From assembly GCA_963727015.1 (NCBI GenBank), contig CAVSEV010000011.1:744001-808000 (forward strand): DNA of 64,000 bases, written 5' to 3'. The stretch is from DATFVJ01 sp963727015. GTDB taxonomy: Bacteria; Actinomycetota; Actinomycetes; Streptosporangiales; Streptosporangiaceae. Position numbers and translations under genes: made by a program. Shown piece after piece: positions 1 through 8,677 of this stretch (positions are counted from its first letter, which is position 1; every line of letters begins with the position of its first letter). The notes under the pieces were generated by a model. The model saw only the letters and a list, made by a program, of their open reading frames with translations. It did not search any database and had not been told where the DNA came from.

Positions 1-652
1 GGGAGGTAATGAACACGAACACGAGCCGGAAGGCCCCGGCGGCGACCAGCATCGCGTTGTTGGCTCGCTCAGCGGCGGCCATCGCCCGGTCCGCGGCGAT
101 CCAGGCTGCATCTGGTTCGCCGATCTCGGCCAGCGCGGCCGAACACGCTTGGTACGTGGTGGCCAGCAATTCGAAGGCTTCGGCCCGCTGGCTCTCGGGC
201 ACCGTCCGGGCGGAACTCTCAAGGTCGGGGACCAAGCCGCCCAGCAGGTCGGTCAGCTCGGTGTAACGACCGGCATGCGTCAGCTCCCATGCCTGATGAG
301 TTCTCGTCCGGAGCGTGCGGAGCGCCGGGGCTCGGGGGCCGTCGAGCATGGCCCGCAACGCGTGCGCGCCGGACAGGATCAGCCGCAGCCGCCCCGCGCC
401 TGGTGGCTCCTCCGTCACCGCGGCGACCACTGGCGCCTCGGCCGCCAGCTCAGCGAGCGGGATGTCGAGCGCAGCGGCGACAGTCTCAAGCACCGACATC
501 CGGTCGACCTTGCGAACGCCGCGCTCGACCTGGGACACCCAGGCCACCGACCGGTCGATCATCCGGGCCAGCTCGGGCTGAGACAGGCCCCGCCGTCGCC
601 GTTCGGCGGCGATCCTCCGCCCGAGTGCTTTCTGGTAGTCCGGGCTCGTCAC
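1..652 (-). CDS. XRE-family helix-turn-helix regulator, cut by the window edge
   Basis: The reading frame starts at a GTG whose last two bases overlap the stop codon of the upstream monooxygenase-like gene and runs without a stop to the window edge, so the C-terminus is missing. The N-terminal 65 residues form an HTH_3 domain: an LGRRIAAERRRRGLSQPELA stretch leads into a recognition helix with VSQVERG. The rest is helical and Ala/Leu-rich, as in actinobacterial regulators that carry TPR-like sensor regions. It is translationally coupled to the small monooxygenase and both diverge from an anti-sigma-type ATPase. The direct regulatory target is inferred to be this divergent promoter; the ligand is unknown. 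Family assignment is firm, function is not. Confidence 0.8.
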   Translation of the reverse strand, partial: MTSPDYQKALGRRIAAERRRRGLSQPELARMIDRSVAWVSQVERGVRKVDRMSVLETVAAALDIPLAELAAEAPVVAAVTEEPPGAGRLRLILSGAHALRAMLDGPRAPALRTLRTRTHQAWELTHAGRYTELTDLLGGLVPDLESSARTVPESQRAEAFELLATTYQACSAALAEIGEPDAAWIAADRAMAAAERANNAMLVAAGAFRLVFVFITS

Positions 653-957
653 CCGTCGGTGCCCTTGCCGGTCTGGAGGGTCAGCCAATCAACCTCGGTG
701 CTGGCTAGGTACTGGTCCCGCTGGTCGAGGTAGCGGCGGGTGTGCGGCGATGCCTCATGCGCCTCGAACGCGGCATGGTCCCGGTACAGCTCGTAGAAGA
801 TCCGCTGCAATGGCTGCCCCTCCACCAGATGAGAGGCGTAGACGAGCGTTCCCGGCTCGTTGGCCTTGATGGCCTCCACGGTCTCGGCCACCAGCCGGTC
901 GTAAGCCTCGGCGCTGGCCTGGTCCTTGCACGTGAAGCGCACGCACAGACCGAACAT
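649..957 (-). CDS. Antibiotic biosynthesis monooxygenase (ABM) domain protein
   Basis: The protein is 102 residues. The chosen ATG at 957 has a GGAGGA ribosome site seven bases upstream; an in-frame start further upstream has none. It opens with MFGLCVRFTCKD and contains the alternating strand-helix pattern of the dimeric alpha/beta barrel ABM fold, with the typical LVYASHLVEG and YELYRDHAAFEAH segments and an AspArg-Tyr-rich C-terminus. Such proteins include quinol monooxygenases (YgiN type) and heme-independent oxygenases, but substrates vary widely and cannot be read from sequence. The stop overlaps the start of the XRE regulator, so the two are one transcript. It is probably cytosolic. 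Confidence 0.8.
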   Translation of the reverse strand: MFGLCVRFTCKDQASAEAYDRLVAETVEAIKANEPGTLVYASHLVEGQPLQRIFYELYRDHAAFEAHEASPHTRRYLDQRDQYLASTEVDWLTLQTGKGTDG

Positions 958-1022
958 CAGTCTCCTCCAAGGGGTGTCACGCCATGCTCGCACCAAAGGT
1001 GCTTGGCCCATACATGAAGTAA

Positions 1023-1041
1023 CACGTATTTATAGTACGTG
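1023..1041. promoter_or_regulatory. Inverted repeat in divergent promoter region
   Basis: CACGTA and TACGTG arms are separated by seven bases in the 147-bp gap between the divergent ABM/XRE pair and the HATPase gene. The surrounding bases (TATTTATAG) are unusually AT-rich for this genome. This could be an operator of the neighbouring XRE regulator; the link is an inference from position only. Confidence 0.35.
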
Positions 1042-1104
1042 CCAGTGATTCAGAGTACGCTCATTCTAGGCAAAGACCGTGGACCATGCGCTTAGCGAGG
1101 ACCC

Positions 1105-1509
1105 ATGCACACGTCAGCAGCCAGAGCACACGCCCTACGCACCAGCGGCGTCACCTATCGAGGCAACATGGAGTACGTAAGCGCCGTCCGTGCCGACCTG
1201 CGGGCATTACTACCCGACTGCCCGATGGCGGATGACGTGATCCTCTGCGCCTCGGAGCTGGCCGCCAACGCCGCCCTGCACAGCCACTCGCGCCTCCCCG
1301 GCGGAACCTTCACCGTCCGAGCCGCGGTCCACCCCGGCTGCCACGTCCGCATCGAGATCGAAGACAACGGCGGCCCCTGGATCGCACTCCAAAGCCATCC
1401 AGGAGGCCACCACGGCCTGGATATCGTCCGCGCTCTGGCCAGTGAGTGGGGCATTAACGGCGATCACGCCGCCCGCACCATCTGGGTACGCTTCGACTGG
1501 TCCGAGTAG
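1105..1509 (+). CDS. ATP-binding anti-sigma-factor-like protein (HATPase_c_2, RsbW type)
   Basis: This 134-residue protein has the GHKL ATPase elements of RsbW/SpoIIAB-like regulators. The N-box is ELAANAALHSHS around residue 50, the G1 box is IEDNGGPW around residue 88, and the G2 region is HHGLDIVRALA near residue 100. The C-terminal strand IWVRFDW is typical of the stand-alone actinobacterial form. Members bind ATP and often control sigma factors or anti-anti-sigma proteins as kinases; in Streptomyces many sit beside DUF397 and XRE genes. Here the XRE gene is divergent and no DUF397 gene is visible on this side. The partner is unknown. Confidence 0.8.
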   Translation: MHTSAARAHALRTSGVTYRGNMEYVSAVRADLRALLPDCPMADDVILCASELAANAALHSHSRLPGGTFTVRAAVHPGCHVRIEIEDNGGPWIALQSHPGGHHGLDIVRALASEWGINGDHAARTIWVRFDWSE

Positions 1510-1538
1510 CCGCCACAGAAGCGGACGGGGCTTACCTT

Positions 1539-1591
<53 letters not shown>

Positions 1592-2311
1592 AGTTGTGAG
1601 GACTTTCTTCACGATCTTCAAGGGCGCACCTTCGGCGCGCCAGGCCTGACGGCCCCAGCCGTGAACAGCGTGAGGCGGGCGCGAGCAGCGGGAAAGAGCG
1701 GCCAATGCGACCCGCCGTAGGCGGCCGAGGTTCACCCGGGGGCCTCGCCGTTGCGGGGGCGGCAGCTTCGCCGCGTCCTTCGGGCGCAAGCCCTACGGCG
1801 CGGCGGCTGCCGCTCACGGCGGCCCCAGTGACCGGCCGCCTGCGGTCCTCGCCGTATCCCGCTGCCGCGCCCGCCAGCACCCCGGGCGGGCCGTCACGCT
1901 CGCGCCAGGTACGCCGGAAGCCGTGAAGATGTGACAGCTACCGGGCCGGAACGCCACGTATTGTCCGGGCTGGCCCCTCCGGCGTCAAGGGCACCCGAAG
2001 AACGTTTCTAACCGCTTCGCAGAAACGATCTTCAGGACCCGCCCTTGAGCGCCGGAGCCTCTGCCAGCCCAGCGGGCCTGACGGCGAGGGCCAGGCCAAA
2101 GGCCAGGCCCGAAACGCGCGCGGCGAAGCTTGCTAACGACACGTGAGGAGCCGGTTAGTGGACAAGTAACCGAGACTTGGACAGGTAATCGAGGACCTAC
2201 ATCGCCACGGTCGGAGGCGCGAAGGTCAGCTTGCCCGGGACCGCGCAGACTCGGGTAACGGCACCTCGGTGCCGAGGTGCGTGATTGACGCCGACAAGGC
2301 TGTTAGATCGC
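1592..2311. other. Gene-free stretch
   Basis: No frame here shows a recognisable domain, ribosome site or actinobacterial codon pattern. Several imperfect GC-rich palindromes are present. The segment probably represents spacer and decayed sequence between the HATPase gene and the convergent gene at 2312. Confidence 0.5.
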
Positions 2312-3472
2312 CTAGATCGCCACCGGGACGGGTTCGTTTGGCACGAGCGTCGCCACCGAGACGTGCGGCCACGTCAGGCGGTTGAAGTTCAGCAGGACCG
2401 TCTGCGTGTACTGGATCTGGGTGTACGAGACGTCGATCGTGGTGTCCTCGGCGGTTGGCGTCTGCGAGGTCACCGAGAAGCTGACCACCGGGTTGCCCGC
2501 GCTCGTGGCTCCCTGCACGATCACCGGCTGGTCCGCGGTGTACGCGGGGACCGTGATCTGCTCCGTCACGGTTTCGATCCAGAAAATCGCGGACATCTGG
2601 ACCGCATCGGCGTTCGGGCTGGTGGCGTTCTTGTCGCCCAGCAGGAACGCGATGTTGTCAGTGCCGCCGCCGAACAGCGGGTCCGCTGGGTTGGTGCTGA
2701 TCACGTTGACTGTCGTGGAGGTGATGTTCTGGGCGTCGGTGCGCTTCTTCAGGATGATGTTGGGGTTGTCCAGGATCTCCTGTGTGATGGTTCCGGCGGC
2801 GATGAAGTCGGTCAGGTCCTGCGGCAGCCGGAAGGTGCCGGTGTCCGTCGCGGTCTGGCTCGGGAACTTGATGCGCTGGCCCGGGTTGCCGATCGGGAAG
2901 GGGGTGATGTCGACGGGGTCTATCCGCGGGCCTCCGGCGACGGTGAAGGAGGTGCCCTGGGCCTCGATGGTGGTGCCGTGCGGGATGGAGGCCATGCGCA
3001 CGATGGTGGCGCCCTCCTCGGGCACGGTGGTGGCGGGGACGCTTAACCAGACGCCCGGCTCGAAATGGATGCCGACGGGGTTGGCGGGAACGCTGACGTC
3101 GTTGATTTTCTGCACGTAGGGAATCCCGTTGAGGAAGGCGTCGCCCTGCACCATGCCGCGGTTAGGGATCGACCCGAGGGCCGTCTGGAACGACAGCGTC
3201 TCCTCAGTGAGATTGATCTCGAGGATGTTGTCGTTCGGACCGGTGGCCGGGTTGGGTAGTGGCGTCGGGGTGACGGCGAAGTCCTGTGGCCGGAAGATCG
3301 TGTTCAGACCGGTGCCACTAAATGTCCCGACGAAACCCGCGATGCCGCCTAGATCAGGCTCGGCAGGCGCGGCCAGTGCGGCCAGCCGTCGCTCTCGCGT
3401 GGGCGCTACCTCACCCCATCGGAACCCTCTCGTCTGCTTGAGGGCCTGCTCGGTTGGAACGGTATCGGCCAT
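2312..3472 (-). CDS. Conserved beta-rich protein of unknown function (heme-binding-protein-like)
   Basis: The 386-residue protein starts at an ATG with a strong GAGGAGGA site five bases upstream. I recognise the family from actinobacterial and fungal genomes, where members are often annotated only as heme-binding or hypothetical protein, but I know of no proven activity. The opening FVGTFSGTGLNTIFRP resembles the first strand of lipocalin/nitrobindin-like barrels. Other conserved blocks are PNRGMVQGD, GIHFEPGVW, ASIPHGTTIEAQG, FGGGTDNIAFLLG and LLNFNRLTWPHVSVATLVP. There is no signal peptide or membrane segment. The N-terminal 30 residues are polar and charged. Codon use matches the chromosome. 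It stands alone between decayed regions. Confidence 0.7.
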   Translation of the reverse strand: MADTVPTEQALKQTRGFRWGEVAPTRERRLAALAAPAEPDLGGIAGFVGTFSGTGLNTIFRPQDFAVTPTPLPNPATGPNDNILEINLTEETLSFQTALGSIPNRGMVQGDAFLNGIPYVQKINDVSVPANPVGIHFEPGVWLSVPATTVPEEGATIVRMASIPHGTTIEAQGTSFTVAGGPRIDPVDITPFPIGNPGQRIKFPSQTATDTGTFRLPQDLTDFIAAGTITQEILDNPNIILKKRTDAQNITSTTVNVISTNPADPLFGGGTDNIAFLLGDKNATSPNADAVQMSAIFWIETVTEQITVPAYTADQPVIVQGATSAGNPVVSFSVTSQTPTAEDTTIDVSYTQIQYTQTVLLNFNRLTWPHVSVATLVPNEPVPVAI

Positions 3473-4507
3473 GATTCCTCCTCATTCATATGGGCTGCGT
3501 ACGGCGGAAGGCCCCGTGAGCGCGATCACGGCATCCACGGGCACCGTCCATGGAACGGAGTCGCAGTCCGGGCGATCTGATACAGGCGAGCAAGCATCTC
3601 CTCCTTCGTGCTGGCCCTGTCGGTGTGGTAAACAACGCGTTCGGCGCGGCCTTCACCGGTGCGGGTAGGCACGGCCTGGCCCGCCCCTCTACTTGTTGCG
3701 ACATGATTTAGGAGCCGTCATCGGCGCCTGTGATCGCCCGGATAGACTAAGTGGTGGTGTAGTGGTCCGAAGTTCTGAGTCGCAACAAGTTTGCGATGCC
3801 TTGCGACTCGCGTGCACTAGGCCCCCCGGGAAACTGAGTATCGTCAATGCCTAACGCGCAAATAGCTATCTCCCGTTTGGATAAATTACTACAAGATCAC
3901 CATATAGTGAACGTAGCTATTCAGCAAGCATCAGAGGGTGCGTGAAGGACAAATCGGGCGGATGTTACGTACCAGTCTCAACGGCCGTGTCCGTTTTGGG
4001 GGTGCTGGGCTTGGAACCCGGCCTTCCTGAGCGAGGAGCCATGCATGGCCGTGACCTGCGCCAATCCCCCGTTGCTCGTGCAGGGATGAATAGCTACTAG
4101 TGAACAGGTAGATAGTGGTTTCCATAGAGTTAGATCCGCCTGTCTCGAAGGGTAGTTACCCCACCGTCGAAAGTCATTTTATTGCTTCCTAGCAAGCAAT
4201 TATTCAACCCGAGTCAAAGGAATCCTGCTCCGCAGGAACTGCACGTTAGAAGCCTGCCGGAACCGAGGATTGCTGCCGTGGGCGCTCGCCCGGCGAACGA
4301 GGACGTTGCAGGCGCACCCACAGTCAGTAGCGATAACCGAGCCACGGCCAGGAAGCCCTGCTTCGCCCTCTGGCGCAGCCTGATTCGGGCATAGTCTTCC
4401 CTGGCCTAGACGCAATGCCACGTAGCCTAAGTTGATCAACGGTTGCGGGCTGGGTATCCGGCGAGGCGGCGTGATCGCGGCGGGTGCGGGTGTTTTGATC
4501 TGCGGCC
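3473..4507. other. Gene-free, partly AT-rich stretch
   Basis: No supported gene is seen. Bases 3770-4200 are clearly less GC-rich than the rest of the window (runs such as GGATAAATTACTACAAG), which suggests foreign or long-noncoding sequence. Open frames here lack ribosome sites and domains. The IS4 remnant begins at the right edge. Confidence 0.5.
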
Positions 4508-4690
4508 ATGGGCTCTGGTGTGGTGGTTCGTCCGGATCAGGTATCGCTGGGCGTGCTGGTGGCCGCGGTGCCGCGGGATGTGATCGACGTGGCGGTCGCT
4601 GCCTGCGCGGTCGCGGAGAAGCGGTCGGGCGGGAAGCTCCCGCGCATGTCGTGGCGTACCTGACGATGGCGATGTCGCTGTTTCCAGACG
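4508..4690 (+). pseudogene. IS4-family transposase, N-terminal fragment
   Basis: From ATG 4508 the translation QVSLGVLVAAVPRDVIDVAV matches the N-terminal domain of actinobacterial IS4 transposases. A one-base loss near 4640 moves the reading to the next frame, where PAHVVAYLTMAMSLFPD continues the same domain. The coding sequence is then interrupted at 4690 by the decayed element that runs to 5614, after which the transposase resumes with KDDYEEVA. The fragment is therefore the 5' end of one broken gene. Too little remains for activity, because the catalytic DDE residues lie further downstream. Confidence 0.75.
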
Positions 4691-4811
4691 TTATCTTCAG
4701 CCTCAACTGATGTGTCCTTAACGTCTGCCACGAGTCTTTTCCGGTGCCCGGATGACGGTCTGCTCGTGGTTATCTCCTGCCTTGTCCATGACGTAGTTCA
4801 AGGAGGAGACG

Positions 4812-5036
4812 ATGCTCGTGCATCCGGTGGCGGTCCCTGGTTCGGGGACACGATCGTGGACAGTGCTCGGGGACGACGACTTGCCGCTCGTCCCGGTCGA
4901 CCGGTTCCTGGCCTATCTCACCGACATCGGCCGGTCGCCGAACACGGTCAGGGCCTATGCCCACGATCTCAAGGATTACTGGGAGTTCATTAGCTTTCGT
5001 TCCCTGGACTGGCCCATGCCAGCGTCGCCGAGATGA
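4812..5036 (+). pseudogene. Tyrosine recombinase (TnpA-like), N-terminal remnant
   Basis: ATG 4812 follows a perfect AGGAGG site and gives about 65 residues of a core-binding SAM-like domain: WTVLGDDDLPLVPVDRFLAYL then SPNTVRAYAHDLKDYWEF. This aligns with residues 15-75 of the intact TnpA-like protein at 9196. Homology stops after RSLDW, near 5015, where an internal deletion joins the gene out of frame to the 3' end of the second recombinase gene. The catalytic domain with the Arg/His/Arg/Tyr residues is absent, so this product cannot recombine DNA. Confidence 0.7.
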
Positions 5037-5125
5037 ACCGGCAGGTGGCCGACAACCTCGGCAAGATCATCGCCGCCCTCGAAGACGGCGGCGCCGAAGG
5101 GAAGGCGGCGGCCGGTGCGCCCTGA
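5018..5125 (+). pseudogene. Second tyrosine recombinase (TnpB-like), C-terminal remnant
   Basis: After the deletion junction a different frame reads VAEMNRQVADNLGKIIAALE and ends at a TGA at 5123-5125. That stop overlaps the GTG start of the following DUF6262-type gene, just as tnpB overlaps tnpC in the intact unit. The helical, Ala/Glu-rich end resembles the C-termini of the larger recombinase of such trios. The match is short, so the assignment relies mainly on position. Confidence 0.5.
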
Positions 5126-5515
5126 CCCGCTCTCCGAGGCCGCGGCCCGGCGGCACGAGCTGACCCGGGCGAAAGCCGTCCAGGCCCTCCGCGAACTTGA
5201 CCGGGCTGGCACTCCCATAACGTTCGCCGGCGTCGCGCAGGCAGCAGGGATCTCACGGTCGTGGCTCTATACCCAGCCCGACATCAGCGGCCAGATCCGC
5301 AGCTGCGAGGAAAACCAGATGGCGCCGGCTCCGCCGGCGCCATCCCGGCCGGCCAGCGGGCCACCGATGCGTCGCTTCGTGCCAGGCTCACCGCCGCCCT
5401 CGACCGCAACCGGCAGCTCGCCGACGAGAACGCACGACTCCGCCGCCAGCTCGCCCGCGCACTCGGCGACCAGCGTTCGGCACTGACCCGATCAGGTAAC
5501 GATCCAGAGAGGTGA
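5115..5515 (+). pseudogene. DUF6262/TnpC-like protein gene, frameshifted
   Basis: The first frame reads HELTRAKAVQALRELDRAG and ISRSWLYTQPDISGQI, the conserved helix-turn-helix-like start of DUF6262 proteins. Near 5315-5335 the homology moves to another frame, where ARLTAALDRNRQLADENARL and RRQLARALGDQRSAL give the expected coiled coil and a stop at 5515. One net base change breaks the gene. TnpC-like proteins accompany paired tyrosine recombinases in Tn554-type transposons and influence transposition. The intact relative in this window is at 11864-12439. Confidence 0.7.
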
Positions 5516-5614
5516 AACAGCCGGAATCAGGCCGCGAGCGTCCCGTCGGCGACACTGTCCACGACGGGACGCCGCAGGTCACAGCCCTGGCTGACGCGAA
5601 AGCTCAAGATAACG

Positions 5615-5880
5615 AAGGACGACTATGAAGAGGTCGCGCCAGGGTGACCGGCTCGCTGTCGGACTGGGGATGCTGGAACGCGGCCTGGAGCGTGCCGACG
5701 GCCAGCGGGATCACCCAGGCCCGTAAGCGGCTGGGCCGCGACGTGATGCCGGAGATCTTCGAGGGCGTGGCTGAGGCGGTGGCCACCGCGGACACGCGGG
5801 GGGCGTGGTTGCGGGAGTGGCGGCTGCTGGCCATTGACGGGTTCGAGGTCGACCTGGCCGATACGCCGGCTAACGCTGAG
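5615..5880 (+). pseudogene. IS4-family transposase, central fragment
   Basis: The IS4 gene resumes with KDDYEEVA and, after a further one-base shift at about 5640, reads VTGSLSDWGCWNAAWSVPT, ITQARKRLGRDVMPEIF and LREWRLLAIDGFEVDL. The block ending AIDGFEVD contains the first catalytic Asp region of the IS4 DDE domain. Homology ends at DTPANAE, about 5878, where sequence of an oppositely oriented IS630 transposase begins. The remaining catalytic domain is lost. The junction shares GAGCTC with the IS630 sequence. Confidence 0.75.
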
Positions 5881-6903
5881 CTCGGGCCGGTACTGGATTC
5901 TCTTGAGCCGGTTCTTGACGATGGCGGCCAGGTCGCTGACAGTGGGGGCGGCGAGGTTGCCCAGGCCGTTTTTCATATTCGCCCAGACACCTTCGGCGGG
6001 GTTGAGGTCCGGGGCGTAGGAGGGCAGCTGGATGACGGTCAGCCAGTCCGAATGCGCACCGGCGAATGTGCGCATCACGGCACTGATGTGGGTGTTGAGG
6101 TTGTCCCAGATCAGGATGACCGGGGCATGCAGCTGCTGGTGCGCGGCGGTGATCAGGCCAGGCGTAATCGGCTTCGGACATGCTGCGGTGCTCGCCCTTG
6201 CGTCCCCGGTGCACCCGCACCCGGTAGAACAAGCGGCCCCGCGCCTCAGCCTTGAGGCAGACCAGCCCCGCGACCGACACGCGCCCGGATCCCTTGCCGG
6301 ACACCCTGACCACGGGGGTGCGGCCGCGGGGAGCCCAGGTCCGGGCCTTGGGTGGCCGCCGGTTCTGGCCCGCTTCGTCCTCGAAGCAGATGAACGCCCC
6401 GGTCGCCGCCGCTAGCCTCGTACCTTGGCCCACGTCTGGGCCCGCCACGCGGCGATCGCCGCCTCATCACGCTCTGTCGCCCGGTGGACAGGCACCTGTG
6501 GGGTGAAGCCCATCCGGTGCGGTAAATAGGAGGTGCCGCGCGGGGTGTAGCGGACGTGGCACAGCCTCCCGATCAGCGTGGTGACCCGGGGCAGGGTCCA
6601 CCGCTGATCCTCGATCCAGCCCCAGGCGGCCGGGCCCTGCTCCAGCGCTGCCCGCAGCCTCGCCAGCTGGGAGCCGGTCAGCCGGCACCGGCAGCCACCG
6701 GGCCCTGCCGACGCCAGCGCGGCCTGGCGCCCCGCCCGCCAGCGCCGCCGCCACTGATACGCCGATTTGGTACTGACCCGCAGCCGATGCGCCACCTGCA
6801 CCGGGCTGGCATCCTGCGCGAACAACTGCGCGGCCTGCAGCCGCACCACCTCACGGCGTGCCCGTCCCTCAACGGACAGACCGCCACTATCCGGCTACCT
6901 CAT
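5880..6903 (-). pseudogene. IS630-family transposase, multiply disrupted
   Basis: Read on the minus strand from ATG 6903, the gene has a TAG at codon 3, then VEGRARREVVRLQAAQLF and an HTH region (VAHRLRVSTKSAYQWRRRWRAG). Near 6415 the frame changes; the next frame gives FICFEDEAGQNRRPPKARTW, the first catalytic Asp/Glu block. A one-base insertion near 6155 shifts to a third frame with VILIWDNLNTHISAVMR and PSYAPDLNPAEGVWANMKNG, the second Asp and final Glu of the DDE triad. It ends at NRLKRIQYRPEL where it meets the IS4 fragment, so the 3' terminus is also missing. Some IS630 elements use programmed frameshifting, but the stop and second indel make this copy inactive. Confidence 0.8.
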
Positions 6904-7153
6904 AGTTCCCGGCATAGAACTTCCGCCAGCCAGGATCACGCCGACACGCCGAACATCATCAGATTAGACCAGACTCACAGACCCCAGCGATTCAGTCTCT
7001 GTACGTGAGAATTCCCGCCCTTTGGATTGGATGCATGTATCAGCATCGGCTCCGCGGCCTCTAACAACCTGTGAGGGATAGCCGATCCGCATTTCAGGTC
7101 ATCTGTCCGGGGACACGATCCCAGTTAATCTGGACAGGAATTGGGGCGACGCG

Positions 7154-7909
7154 ATGGAAACCCAGCAACGAGCCCGGCGCTGGCCGCTTATCGAGCAACT
7201 GCTGGCCGCTATCAGAATCCGGATACCGCATCCAGTTCGCTTCGGCCTGTACCTGGTCCTCGCTAGCACCCCCTTGCTGTCCGTGTCGGGAGAGGTGTTC
7301 GGGATCGTCTCGCTGCGCGTCGTCAGCGAGTGGTTCCTCTTGCCGTTGCTGGGAATCATCGCTGTTCTGGCGGTGTGCAGGCCGAATGCGATCGACCGGA
7401 CAGTTCTTGCAGGATTCGCCTGGGGCCTGGTGGCGTGCGCCGGTTACGATTGCTTCCGGCTGCCGGAAGTCTATGTCTTCCACCTGTGGGGAGACTTCTT
7501 CGGCAAAATAGGCGGATGGGCAACGGGCATGAGGTCGAACTATCTCGCTGGTTACCTGTGGCGCTACCTCGGCGACGGTGCGGGCATCGGAGTAGTGGTT
7601 TTCATCAAGGCTGCCGTCATCGGAGTCTCGTCGTGGCCGAGACGATATGTCGTCGGGCTCACGGTCGCTTTCGCCGTCTTTCCGGTATGGACCGGTCTCA
7701 TCCTCACCGACGCCCTCGCTCCGGCTGGGCGGGCATTGTTCCCGCTCGACGCGACGACGCTCGTGTCGAGCCTGATCGGCCACCTGATCTTCGGAGCGAT
7801 CCTGGGTTACGGGCTGTGGGTCTCACAAGGTCGTACCGGGCGAGGCCCGTCGCGAGTACCTGTTCAGGATCGAGCAGAGATCCGGCCCGAAGTTGTCGGC
7901 CGCCGCTGA
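7154..7909 (+). CDS. Uncharacterised polytopic membrane protein
   Basis: The 251-residue protein has about six hydrophobic segments, for example FGLYLVLASTPLLSVSG, FLLPLLGIIAVLAVC, GVVVFIKAAVIGV and VVGLTVAFAVFPVWTGLIL. The loop between segments 3 and 4 holds an aromatic-rich stretch (VYVFHLWGDFFGKIGGW). The C-terminal tail is basic and probably cytosolic. A GGGGCG sequence lies about nine bases before the ATG. I do not recognise the family. It is isolated between transposon debris and short repeats, which suggests it is cargo of the mobile region. A transport or sensing role cannot be argued from the sequence. Confidence 0.6.
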   Translation: METQQRARRWPLIEQLLAAIRIRIPHPVRFGLYLVLASTPLLSVSGEVFGIVSLRVVSEWFLLPLLGIIAVLAVCRPNAIDRTVLAGFAWGLVACAGYDCFRLPEVYVFHLWGDFFGKIGGWATGMRSNYLAGYLWRYLGDGAGIGVVVFIKAAVIGVSSWPRRYVVGLTVAFAVFPVWTGLILTDALAPAGRALFPLDATTLVSSLIGHLIFGAILGYGLWVSQGRTGRGPSRVPVQDRAEIRPEVVGRR

Positions 7910-7921
7910 CTGGCTGAAATT

Positions 7922-7994
7922 GGGGTGCTGCCGGTAAGAACCACGCCATGAACACCGCCAAAGTGTCCGATGACGCCGTTCTTACCGGCACCCC
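7922..7994. repeat. 73-bp inverted-repeat element
   Basis: The left arm, GGGGTGC-TG-CCGGTAAGAAC (7922-7941), pairs with GTTCTTACCGGCACCCC (7978-7994) except for two extra bases. The 36-bp centre contains a short ATG-led frame that continues into the right arm. It may be a minimal transposon end pair or a hairpin terminator for the membrane-protein gene, whose stop is 13 bp upstream. Confidence 0.55.
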
Positions 7995-8011
7995 GACGTG
8001 ATCGGCAGATT

Positions 8012-8053
8012 GCCGGGGCCGTGTGTGTATAAGCCGGGGCCGTGTGTGTATAA
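8012..8053. repeat. Two tandem 21-bp repeats
   Basis: GCCGGGGCCGTGTGTGTATAA occurs twice head to tail without mismatch. Each copy carries a TATAAG-like hexamer over its right boundary. No gene starts close enough to make a promoter role convincing. Confidence 0.75.
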
Positions 8054-8264
8054 GCGGCGCGGTTCATGGCTCCGTCCCTGTGAACGCCCCGGAGTTTCGG
8101 CTCCGGCTGGCGATGTCGCCCGGCAGGTTCATCCGGCACTCAACCGGCGCGCGATCTATTCACAACCGCAGCACACACCCGGCACCGAAGGAGTGCACAT
8201 TGCCAGCTCAAGCTGAACCTGGCGCGGACGCCGCGGTGGCATCGTCGCCACCTGAACCTTCCCG

Positions 8265-8615
8265 ATGGCCCGCGCCGTGCGGACCGTGACGGAGGCCGAC
8301 GTCGAAGGGCTGGACGCGCTGTTCCAGGGGCTCTCCGATGACGACGCACGAGGCTTCGCGTCCGGCGACATCTTCGTCCGCATGATCACCCCCGGGCAAG
8401 CGCCCATCGCACAGGAACTCGGCGGTGACTGGACCTGGAACTCGACCACCAAAACGTGCGACACATCCGTGCAGATGATCATCTCGGCCGCGCCCACCAT
8501 CCTCGGCACCTGCACCCAAGTTGGCTACGTCGCCGACAATCCCGGCTACGACGCAAACGCAACCACTGCACCACCGCTAAACAAGATCATCGCCTCAAAA
8601 GGCCCTGCCTGCTAG
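8265..8615 (+). CDS. Hypothetical protein, possibly a fusion of two gene fragments
   Basis: The 116-residue frame falls into two unlike parts. Residues 1-30 (VTEADVEGLDALFQGLSDDD) resemble the start of GNAT acetyltransferase domains. From about residue 35 the sequence changes to a Thr/Asn/Cys-containing, secreted-protein-like part: WTWNSTTKTCDTSVQMIISA, ILGTCTQVGYVADNPGYD and a final GPAC. There is no signal peptide to go with that C-terminal part, and no clear ribosome site. The likeliest explanation is an in-frame fusion created by deletion in this decaying region. It may not be expressed. Confidence 0.4.
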   Translation: MARAVRTVTEADVEGLDALFQGLSDDDARGFASGDIFVRMITPGQAPIAQELGGDWTWNSTTKTCDTSVQMIISAAPTILGTCTQVGYVADNPGYDANATTAPPLNKIIASKGPAC

Positions 8616-8677
8616 CAGGCATTGCTACTACGTAGCTGGCCGATAACCAGCCCGCCCAGTACGGCAGCCGCACTTCG

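Larger units (their letters stand above)
4689..5614. mobile_element. Decayed Tn554-like element inserted in the IS4 transposase
   Basis: The insert separates the two halves of the IS4 gene. Its ends are inverted: CGTTATCTT at 4689-4697 and AAGATAACG at 5606-5614. Inside are a 5' piece of a tyrosine recombinase gene (tnpA-like), a 3' piece of a second one (tnpB-like) and a frameshifted DUF6262/tnpC-like gene, in the same order as in the intact unit at 9057-12564. The middle of the element, roughly two thirds of its expected length, has been deleted. The distance from left end to the first start codon (about 120 bp) resembles that in the intact unit (about 140 bp). Confidence 0.65.
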
